From assembly GCA_002337215.1 (NCBI GenBank), contig DDFO01000057.1, positions 35,925 to 50,063 on the forward strand: a stretch of 14,139 nt of DNA, in the 5' to 3' direction. Of this stretch, positions 1-6,373 are shown piece after piece. A program made the translations under genes and the position numbers. Position 1 is the first letter of the stretch; every line of letters begins with the position of its first letter. The stretch is from Phycisphaerales bacterium UBA1926 (GTDB lineage: Bacteria > Planctomycetota > Phycisphaerae > Phycisphaerales > UBA1924). The notes below the pieces were generated by a model. The model searched no databases and had not been told where the DNA came from. It saw only the letters and a list, made by a program, of their open reading frames with translations.

Positions 1-797
1 CACCAGGGCTCGACGCGTGCTCGGTCGTGGTGCTCGACGATGCCCTCGATGAAGTGGCCGGCGGATCGGTTGCGGAAATCCTGAGAGATATAGCCCACGC
101 GGAGCGGGCGGTCGCCGTTCAGCACGCCCTCGGGGTCTCTCGGGAGCGGGGGGGACGGAGGCGTGCGTGCCGCCATCAGCTCGCCGTACCGCTTGTGGGC
201 GACGAAGGTCTCTTCGGGGCTGAACTCGCCGCAGTAGAGCATGAGCAGGAGCGTGTCGCGCTGGAGGTCGGGGTCCTGCGCGCGCGCGGCGGTGGTGGAT
301 CGCAACGCCTCGGCGCCGCCGGCGTGATCGCCCGCGAAGATGCGGGCGGCGGCGGCGTACCCGGCCGTGCGTGCGTCGGAAGGGACGTGCTCGAATGCCC
401 AGTCGCCCAGTTCGAGCGCGCACGCGTGCCGGTCGCTGCTCAGCATGACCGACGCGAGCTGCCCCGCGAGCGGCGCGGCCTGGGGGCCGATCGACGGGAC
501 CTTCCGTGCGACCCGTTCCGCGTCGTCGGCCCGGCCGAGCCTGAGCAGCGTCTCGGCGAGCGATCCCAGGATCAGCGGGTCGCGCGGGAGCAGCCCGGCG
601 AGGCGTTCGAGGTGGAAGGCGGCGCGTTGGTGGTCGCCCACGGCCGACAGCACGCTGACCAGGAGCTTGTTGAGCACAACGTCTTTGGGGTCTCGCTTGA
701 GCGCGCGCTCGAGGATCGCGCGGGCCTTGGCGTGCTGGCCGGCCCGGATCAGTTGCTCGGCCTGCTGGCGGACGGGGGATGGTGGTCGGGCGGCCAT
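1..797 (-). CDS. TPR / O-GlcNAc-transferase-like (SPINDLY-type) protein, N-terminal part
   Basis: The frame is open from an ATG at 797 to the left edge (265 codons plus 2 bases), so the C-terminus is missing. Residues 10-110 are helical TPR-like repeats, for example around RAILERALKRDPKD (27-40) and the following stretch ending near LLRLGRADDAERV. Residues 110-210 continue as helical repeat-like sequence. At 233-250 the sequence LRVGYISQDFRNRSAGHF matches the start of the catalytic domain of family GT41 (OGT/SPINDLY), which normally begins with a VGYxSxDFxxH/S block. GT41 enzymes move GlcNAc or fucose from a nucleotide sugar onto Ser/Thr of proteins; bacterial members often act on adhesins, flagellin or unknown substrates. 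The catalytic residues lie outside the window, so activity cannot be judged. No clear Shine-Dalgarno precedes the ATG. A terminator lies 43 bp upstream, so it probably has its own promoter. The family call is fairly firm; the substrate is unknown. Confidence 0.85.
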   Translation of the reverse strand, partial: MAARPPSPVRQQAEQLIRAGQHAKARAILERALKRDPKDVVLNKLLVSVLSAVGDHQRAAFHLERLAGLLPRDPLILGSLAETLLRLGRADDAERVARKVPSIGPQAAPLAGQLASVMLSSDRHACALELGDWAFEHVPSDARTAGYAAAARIFAGDHAGGAEALRSTTAARAQDPDLQRDTLLLMLYCGEFSPEETFVAHKRYGELMAARTPPSPPLPRDPEGVLNGDRPLRVGYISQDFRNRSAGHFIEGIVEHHDRARVEPW

Positions 798-839
798 AGA
801 CCGGCAGGGTAGAACACGGTGGCGGGGCGTGTGCGCACG

Positions 840-869
840 AAAAAGGGCGGCCCGCGGTGGGCCGCCCTT
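840..869 (-). terminator. Intrinsic terminator of the metallopeptidase gene
   Basis: There is a perfect 11-bp stem (843-853 pairs with 859-869) around a 5-base loop. On the minus strand it is followed directly by five T residues (plus-strand A run 840-844, partly inside the stem). It lies 57 bases after the stop codon of the metallopeptidase gene and just before the OGT-like gene. This is the classic rho-independent layout for minus-strand transcription. It argues that the two codirectional genes are separate transcription units. Confidence 0.85.
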
Positions 870-926
870 GAGCGGGTCAGTGATCAGCCGACCGCCAGCA
901 CGAAGCCGCCGGCCGTGTGCTTGGGA

Positions 927-3900
927 TTACTCGTCTTCCTGCTGCTGGTCCTGCTGGCCGAACAGCATGAAGGGCATCGCGAGCGCCGAGAGGTCGGGCT
1001 GGTTGGCGATGTACTGGGCGTCGAGGGCCTGCGTGATGCGGGTCTCGACGTCCTGGAGGTGGGCGACGGTGTAGGGGTCGATCTTCGTCGCGTTCTTGGT
1101 GAGCGACTCGACCTTGCCCTTGATCTCGCGGAGGTGCATCGCGGCGAGGGTCGCGATGGGCTTGCTCGCGGCGTCGTACGTCTCGCTGGCGAGCGCGAGA
1201 TCGATGAGACGCTCGAGGTGCTCGCGCTGGAGGTTGCGACGCATCGAGGAGATCATGGGCTGACGCGCGGTGTACCGGCCGCGGGCGGGCTCGTCGAGCT
1301 CGTTCCACGCCGATTCGGAGACCTCGCTCATCAGCTCGGCGAGCGTGAGCGCGTCCTGATCCTCGGGGACGATGTACTCGTTGTCATAGACCCGGCGGAG
1401 TGTCGTCGGGTTCATGAGCATGGTCATCGCGGAGGCCTGGATGCCCAGGACGGTGTCGTGGACGGTGTAGGTCGGATCGGTCATGATCGTGCGCATGCCG
1501 CCCGCGTCCCACCACTTATCAACGGTCATGTACTCCAGCAGTTCGGGGGTCAGACCGAACGCCTCGTCCTGGAACGTGTTGTCGATGACGAACGAGAGGG
1601 CCTCACGCTGCTTGGCGGCGTCGACGACCTCGATCGGGGCGCGGCCGTGCTCATCGCCCTTCTTCTCGCGGTAGACGTGCGCGCCGCCGACCCAGTTGGC
1701 CATCATGGAGACGGCCTTCATGTGCTCGCTGAGCGCGATGCCGTAGCCCTGACGCACCCGGCTCCACGATTCGCCGTCCTTGACGAAGTCTTCCAGCAGG
1801 CTCTCGCGGATCTTGCCGACGAGCTTGAGCTGGTTGGTGGCGTAATCGATCGGATACTTCGAGAGGTCGTACCGGCGGGCGAGCGGGTCGGGTCCCCACG
1901 TGTCCTCGTCGGTCGCGTAGTCGAGCCCGGGCTCGCCGGCACGGGCGAGGACCTTCTTGATGTCGCCGTTGGTGTACCCGTACTCGATGACCCAGTAGTC
2001 ATAGGGCCCGATGTTGATCGAGCTGAAGTCGCCCTGGGTCTGGCCCGACGAACCGTCCTCCCCGGGCATGAAGATGTTGATGCCGTTGTAGTCCATCACC
2101 GATGCGCTCCAGGGCGTCTTGCCCTTGAACTCTTCGGTGTTGATCTCGGCGAGCTCGTAGGCGCTCGAGCCCTTGAAGTTGTGACGAAGACCCAGCGTGT
2201 GGCCCACCTCGTGGGCGACGAGCTCGGCGAGCATCGGACCCACGAACTCGGCGGGGACGCCGTCGATCAGATCGCCGGGCTCCACCATCGTGGCGTCGTC
2301 GTCGTCGGAAGCGACCTCGGTCTCCTCCTCGACCTCGGTGTCCTCGTCCTCATCGTCGTCGTGCGCCTCGGCCTTGGCGAGCATGCCCTTGAACTGGTCG
2401 GGCACCATCGCCATCAGCTCGGGGTTCTTCTCGAGCTCTTCTTTGATCTTCTCGATCATCTCCGGCGGGATCTCGGGCGAGTCCGCGCCCTGCGTGTCCG
2501 CGAAGACGAGCGGGGCGATCGCGCCCAGCAGCTCGAGGTGCACCCGGGCGGTCGCGAGCTGGGAGGCCTTGCCGAACGCGGCGTCGCAACGCCCGTTGAC
2601 CTGGCTGACCCGGCCCGAGAGACCGTCGAACTCGTTGCCGCCCATCATGATCGAGCTCGCCGCGCCCGCGGGGTGACCGCCGTAGCGGGTGACGCCCCGG
2701 CGCGTGCGGTCCGCGAGGATCGCGGCGCGCTCGCTCGGCTCGGCGAAACGGACGCGGGGGTCCCACCTCGGGTTCTGCTGGAGCCAGGCCATCGTCTCGG
2801 GGCCGAACCCCTGCATCGCCTGCTCGCCCAGGATGTCGTTCCAGCGGTAGGTGAACACGCGGATCCAGCCGTCGGTGAGAACGACGTCGGCGTCGAGGAT
2901 CTCGCCGGTCATCGGGTTGACCCGGCTGGGCCCGATCGCGGTGGCGATGTTGTTGTTCAGCCAGCGGATGAAGTTGAACCGCACGTCCTCGGGGTCCTTG
3001 TCCATGTGGGCCCCGGTGGACTTGTCCTGGTAGCGGACCTCGATCGCGCCGTCGATGCCGATCTTGCGGAACGCCTCGTTCCAGTACTCGACACCGTCAC
3101 GCACGTAGCGGCGGTAGCGCACCGGCACGGTGTGCTCGACGTAATAGACGATGGGCTCCTTGGGGGGGCTCATCTTGAGCTTGGGGTCGGCCTTCTCGAT
3201 GTGCCAGCGGTTGATGAACCGCGTGTCGACCTCGTTGCGATCGTACTTCCCGAGGTCCTGATAGCTGGTGGTGAAGTAGCCCAGGCGCTCATCGGCGGCG
3301 CGGGGGCGGAAGCCGGGCGTGCCCTTGATGTTGCTGATCGAGTAGTGGAAGGTCTTCATCTTGCCCGACGCGTCGGGCACGGTGTAGGCGACCTCGATGT
3401 TCTCGGGGAAGCTCTTGGCCTCGGTGATCTCCTTGAGGTTGGTCCGCAGGCCGCGGGCCGAGCCGCCGAAGAACTTGCTGGCGTTGTTGACCAGCAGGCC
3501 GTCCATGTCGATCACGGGCTGCCCGTTGGGACCCTTGCCAAGGATCGGGACGTCGAGGAGGACGCGGTCGGTGAAGATCTGGCTCACCGAGTCCTTGCTC
3601 GACTGCTCGCCCGTCGAGCGGACCGCCATCTCGGGCATGACCAGCGCGAGGCGGTCATCGCCGTACTGCTTCCAGTAGACGTACATGTCGCCCGCCTGGA
3701 GCCCGGCGAAGATCTCGCCGCCCGAGACGGTCATCGCGAAGAAGTGCTTCTGGCGCTGGAACCCGCGGGGGAGCTCGGCGAGCATCTGGTTGGACTCTTT
3801 GTTGACCCAGACGTCGTAGAAGCCCTGGCCGTTCGTCGTGCTCACGACGCGTTCGAAGCCATCGCTGAGCTTGCTCCAGGGGGTGCCCTTCTCTTTGCTC

Positions 3901-4115
3901 TCGCCACCGCCGCCGCCGCCCGCCATCGCGCGCTGGATGGCACCGAAGTCGATGTTCTCCGTTCCCGCGGGGGAGCCCTCGGTGAGGCGTGCGTTCTCGG
4001 GCGCCGCGGCCCCCGCGAGGGCGACGGTTGTGCCCGCGATAAGGACCATCGCGGTCCGTGCCCAGGCGCTGCCCAGGGCCTTGGCCGATTTCGACATGCG
4101 GTTCTGCTCAGTCAT
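927..4115 (-). CDS. Secreted zinc metallopeptidase, DUF5117/DUF4953 (Met-zincin) family
   Basis: This 1062-residue protein has a Sec-type signal: a basic N-terminus, a hydrophobic core at about 20-36 and a likely cut near AGAAA-PE (34-40). A glycine run and charged linker (66-77) follow. Residues 80-300 resemble DUF5117, and 305 onwards resembles the DUF4953 Met-zincin domain, with PIVYYVEHTVP (321-331) and the conserved DVRFNFIRW block (377-385). The zinc site is HEVGHTLGLRHNF, with ligands H639, H635 and H645 and catalytic E636. The Met-turn is SVMDY (672-676). A strongly acidic insert (586-607, 16 of 22 residues D/E) sits just before the active-site helix. The protein probably acts outside the cytoplasm on proteins; its substrate is unknown. 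The ATG at 4115 has a good Shine-Dalgarno, AAGGGAG at 4124-4130, 8 bases upstream. The gene appears monocistronic and ends at the hairpin at 840-869. It is longer than I would expect for the family, mainly because of the linker and insert. Confidence 0.92.
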   Translation of the reverse strand: MTEQNRMSKSAKALGSAWARTAMVLIAGTTVALAGAAAPENARLTEGSPAGTENIDFGAIQRAMAGGGGGGESKEKGTPWSKLSDGFERVVSTTNGQGFYDVWVNKESNQMLAELPRGFQRQKHFFAMTVSGGEIFAGLQAGDMYVYWKQYGDDRLALVMPEMAVRSTGEQSSKDSVSQIFTDRVLLDVPILGKGPNGQPVIDMDGLLVNNASKFFGGSARGLRTNLKEITEAKSFPENIEVAYTVPDASGKMKTFHYSISNIKGTPGFRPRAADERLGYFTTSYQDLGKYDRNEVDTRFINRWHIEKADPKLKMSPPKEPIVYYVEHTVPVRYRRYVRDGVEYWNEAFRKIGIDGAIEVRYQDKSTGAHMDKDPEDVRFNFIRWLNNNIATAIGPSRVNPMTGEILDADVVLTDGWIRVFTYRWNDILGEQAMQGFGPETMAWLQQNPRWDPRVRFAEPSERAAILADRTRRGVTRYGGHPAGAASSIMMGGNEFDGLSGRVSQVNGRCDAAFGKASQLATARVHLELLGAIAPLVFADTQGADSPEIPPEMIEKIKEELEKNPELMAMVPDQFKGMLAKAEAHDDDEDEDTEVEEETEVASDDDDATMVEPGDLIDGVPAEFVGPMLAELVAHEVGHTLGLRHNFKGSSAYELAEINTEEFKGKTPWSASVMDYNGINIFMPGEDGSSGQTQGDFSSINIGPYDYWVIEYGYTNGDIKKVLARAGEPGLDYATDEDTWGPDPLARRYDLSKYPIDYATNQLKLVGKIRESLLEDFVKDGESWSRVRQGYGIALSEHMKAVSMMANWVGGAHVYREKKGDEHGRAPIEVVDAAKQREALSFVIDNTFQDEAFGLTPELLEYMTVDKWWDAGGMRTIMTDPTYTVHDTVLGIQASAMTMLMNPTTLRRVYDNEYIVPEDQDALTLAELMSEVSESAWNELDEPARGRYTARQPMISSMRRNLQREHLERLIDLALASETYDAASKPIATLAAMHLREIKGKVESLTKNATKIDPYTVAHLQDVETRITQALDAQYIANQPDLSALAMPFMLFGQQDQQQEDE

Positions 4116-4562
4116 GAATGAAACTCCCTTGTGTTGACTCGCGTGTTTTCACTTGGCCGGTCGGTGCATGACCGGGGATCGTCGAGCCGGGCCGGCGCGG
4201 GCAACACGCCCACCGATGACCCGACGATGCGTCGGAACGCCCGCGTCACACAGACGGGCATCCCCCACCACCCTGTCGTGTTTTTCGGACCGGACACCGC
4301 CGGTGGATGCACCGCGCGGGCGGCTCGCGCCCGGCGGACGCCGGCGATTGGGCTCGAAACCGGTCCATCATCAGACCGGACTGACAAGAAACTGCGGTGG
4401 CGCGGCGGAAGGGCCGAAAACCCCGCCGCCGCAACGTTCTACTACTACACACGCTGGCGGGTTCAGATGCAACCCCCAAACCACGCCTGAGGCGAGATTC
4501 TTCCCGGACGGTCCGAAGATGTGTTATCGGCCTGCCGCGGCGCCGCCGGCCCGTACGCCGGC
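4116..4562. other. 447-bp intergenic stretch, no gene recognised
   Basis: The stretch lies between the minus-strand UbiA-like gene and the minus-strand metallopeptidase gene. It must hold the metallopeptidase promoter and 5' leader, but I see no convincing -35/-10 pair; the best minus-strand match (TTGCAT, 17 bases, TGTAGT) is weak. Open frames here have no recognisable motif and no good ribosome site. A 6-bp hairpin (4545-4550 with 4557-4562) directly follows the UbiA-like stop but has no T run, so it is at most a weak terminator. The leader could be more than 300 bases long, which leaves room for a structured RNA. I could not recognise a known riboswitch. Confidence 0.6.
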
Positions 4563-5546
4563 CTATCCACCGCCCCGGCCGCCCCCTCGGACGTAGAGCC
4601 AGAGCCCGAGCATGATCAGCCCGAACACCGCCGCGGCCGCCTTGAACGGGCGGTCGGCCACCGCGAGTTCCGTCGGGTCGTCGTACTTGCCGTGCTCGAG
4701 CAGCAGCATCGCCCGCAGCAGGGCGTAGGTCGCGGGGATCATCGTGATCCAGAGCAGGTTGAACCCCTGATCGGGGTTGCCGGCGGGCCAGGAGAAATCC
4801 GCCTCGCGCGTCGTCACATACCCCGCGTACGTGAGCAGTGTGCCGACCGCGGTGACGACGACCGCCATCCGCAGCAGGTCGTCGGAGTACTCGCTCTGCA
4901 CCCCCCGGATCGTGGAGACGTCGCCGGTGGTCGAGCGGCGCTCGCCGAGTCGTTTGCCGAAGGCGAGCGTCATGCTCAGGAACAACACGACGTTGAGCAG
5001 CCAGGTCGTCGGCGCGATCGAGATCGCGGCACAGCCCCCGAGCACGCGGAGCACGAAGCCCATCGAGAGGCTCATCACGTCGGCGATGACGATGTGCTTG
5101 AGCCGCGCCGAGTACGCCATCACGTTGACGACGTACGCGAGCAGGAACGCGCCCGTGACCCACTTGGTCTGCGAGGGGAGCACGATGATCAGCAGCGAGG
5201 CGGCCGCGAAGAGCGCGAGCCCGTACCACCGCGCGAGCGATTCGCCGACCACGCCCGAGGCGATGGGGCGGTTCTTCTTGCGCGGGTGGTTGCGGTCCTC
5301 GTTGACGTCGGCGAGGTCGTTGAAGACATAGCACCCGCTCGACGCGAGCGCGAAGGCGACGCACGCCATGAGCACATCGGCGGCGAAGACCCAGACATCC
5401 TCGGGCGTGTTGTCGGTGAGCCAGTAGAAGGGCCCGATGGCGACAAACACACTCTTGGACCACTGGTGAGGCCTGGCGAGCTTGATCAGGCCTCGGAGGA
5501 GCGCAGGCCCGTGCGCGGGCCCGGATGATGGCGTGGACTCGGTCAA
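4563..5546 (-). CDS. UbiA-family prenyltransferase, decaprenyl-phosphate phosphoribosyltransferase-like
   Basis: This is a 327-residue integral membrane protein, the usual length for the family, with about eight to nine hydrophobic helices. The first aspartate-rich motif is NDLADVNED (76-84), followed by RNHPRKKNRPIASG (85-98). The second is YSARLKHIVIADV (145-157, D156). The N-terminal ARPHQWSK (24-31) and the HP-K-RP segment are typical of DPPR synthases such as mycobacterial Rv3806c, which join phosphoribosyl pyrophosphate to a polyprenyl phosphate. In mycobacteria this leads to decaprenyl-phospho-arabinose; in this organism the downstream product is unknown. The start is a TTG at 5546, chosen because the conserved N-terminal motif needs it and no ATG lies upstream in frame; the TTG shares two bases with the stop of the methyltransferase gene, so the pair is probably translationally coupled. 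The C-terminus ends in a Gly-rich tail. Another UbiA activity is possible, but the HPxKxxRP motif favours the DPPR type. Confidence 0.85.
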   Translation of the reverse strand: MTESTPSSGPAHGPALLRGLIKLARPHQWSKSVFVAIGPFYWLTDNTPEDVWVFAADVLMACVAFALASSGCYVFNDLADVNEDRNHPRKKNRPIASGVVGESLARWYGLALFAAASLLIIVLPSQTKWVTGAFLLAYVVNVMAYSARLKHIVIADVMSLSMGFVLRVLGGCAAISIAPTTWLLNVVLFLSMTLAFGKRLGERRSTTGDVSTIRGVQSEYSDDLLRMAVVVTAVGTLLTYAGYVTTREADFSWPAGNPDQGFNLLWITMIPATYALLRAMLLLEHGKYDDPTELAVADRPFKAAAAVFGLIMLGLWLYVRGGGRGGG

Positions 5547-6217
5547 CCCGCGTCCCCGTTCTGATCGGTCCCGTCCCGGTGGGTCCCGTCCCGGTGGGTC
5601 AGGAACGCCATGTAATGCAGCGATCCGCCCAGGAAGGGCTCGAACGGGAGCGGGTAGATCTTCATCCCGTCCTTCACCTCGGTCGGGGTCATGTTCAGGC
5701 GCTCACAGAACCTCACCCACTCGTCGGGGGTCAGGTAACGGTACAGACACGGGACCCCGTACGGCGCGTTGGCGGCCCAGTCGAGCAGGCTGATCCGCTG
5801 CTGGGCGAGCGGCCCCTTGACCTGGTGGTCCTTGACAATCAGCAGGCGTTTGGCGATGCGCGCACACTCGTCGGCGAGGTGGTCCGGGTTCGGCTCGTGG
5901 TGCAGCACGTCGGCGACGATGACGACATCGACCGAGCGGTCATCCAGCGGCATGCGCGCGCCGTCGTAGGGGATGACCTCGATCGGCTCGCCCCCGCGCG
6001 GGTAGCGTTCGAGCCCGCGGACGTGCACGCCGGCCGGCGTGCGCGGGTCGGCGGCGATCGCGGCGGCGAGCGTGCCGTTGCCGCAGCCGATATCGACGAC
6101 CTCATCCCCCTCCTTCAGGTGCGGGATGATCGCGTCGAGCAAGACGCGGAGCCGATGGTTGTAGACCGGCTTATGGAGCATCGCCATCGGGGCCGAAATG
6201 AGAGTTTTCAGAGGCAT
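5543..6217 (-). CDS. Class I SAM-dependent methyltransferase
   Basis: This 224-residue soluble protein has SAM-binding motif I at 40-48 (VVDIGCGNG). A probable ribose-binding acidic residue is E70, with D85 in the next loop. The motif IV/post-II region is DVVIVADVLHHEPNP (97-111). The C-terminal half contains KDH (129-131) and NAPYGVPCLYRYLTPDEW (150-167), an arrangement seen in uncharacterised type-11-like methyltransferases of cell-surface loci. The ATG at 6217 is chosen because the conserved domain begins about 30 residues later. The frame is open much farther upstream, but there it lies antisense to the next gene. Its Shine-Dalgarno is weak (GGGA). The stop codon overlaps the TTG start of the UbiA-like gene by two bases, which suggests joint expression. 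The tail HRDGTHRDGT comes from a 15-bp tandem repeat. The substrate is unknown; a polyprenyl-linked sugar or precursor is a guess based only on the neighbour. Confidence 0.85.
   Translation of the reverse strand: MPLKTLISAPMAMLHKPVYNHRLRVLLDAIIPHLKEGDEVVDIGCGNGTLAAAIAADPRTPAGVHVRGLERYPRGGEPIEVIPYDGARMPLDDRSVDVVIVADVLHHEPNPDHLADECARIAKRLLIVKDHQVKGPLAQQRISLLDWAANAPYGVPCLYRYLTPDEWVRFCERLNMTPTEVKDGMKIYPLPFEPFLGGSLHYMAFLTHRDGTHRDGTDQNGDAG
5568..5597. repeat. Two perfect 15-bp tandem copies in the methyltransferase 3' end
   Basis: The unit GTCCCGTCCCGGTGG occurs twice in a row without mismatch. As 15 is a multiple of three it keeps the frame and adds a five-residue repeat (THRDG) to the methyltransferase C-terminus, after the last conserved block. 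This makes it a likely site of slippage-based length variation with little effect on the fold. Confidence 0.9.
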
Positions 6218-6282
6218 GGGCGGTCCCGTGTCGCGAGTTGGGTCACTGTGTCCTGATCCCAGAGATCGGTTCTCGGGCACGG

Positions 6283-6304
6283 ATGATTGAAACAGATCAT
6301 TGAA
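6283..6304. promoter_or_regulatory. Imperfect AT-rich direct repeat in a divergent promoter region
   Basis: ATGATTGAA (6283-6291) and ATCATTGAA (6296-6304) match at 8 of 9 positions with a 13-bp period. They lie in the 156-bp gap between the divergent methyltransferase and GT-C genes, in an AT-rich patch within GC-rich DNA. The same segment also holds a short inverted repeat (ATGAT/ATCAT). It could be an operator or part of a promoter; no clear -35/-10 pair is visible. Confidence 0.3.
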
Positions 6305-6359
6305 CGGGATCGGTCCGCGGCGCGTACCGGCTGCGGAAACGACTACACCCGGCGGCATC

Positions 6360-6365
6360 AGGGAG
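6360..6365 (+). promoter_or_regulatory. Ribosome binding site that sets the start of the GT-C gene
   Basis: AGGGAG lies 8 bases before the GTG at 6374. The open frame reaches back to a TTG at 6287, but that codon has no such site. The extra 29 residues would be polar and without conserved features. I therefore take GTG 6374 as the start. Confidence 0.75.
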
Positions 6366-6373
6366 TTCGGCTC

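Noticed and set aside
819..4121. A 1100-codon open frame on the plus strand, covering the whole metallopeptidase gene
   Set aside because: It is antisense to a gene with a clear signal peptide, HEVGH zinc site and Met-turn. Its product is an Arg/Val/Asp/Gly-rich mirror with no domain, as expected from codon bias in GC-rich DNA.
4131..4490. Short plus-strand frames in the 447-bp gap
   Set aside because: There is no ribosome site, no motif, and the composition is typical of chance frames in GC-rich DNA.
6287..6373. TTG at 6287 as start of the GT-C gene
   Set aside because: It has no ribosome site. GTG 6374 has AGGGAG at 8 bases, and the added residues show no conserved or signal-like feature.
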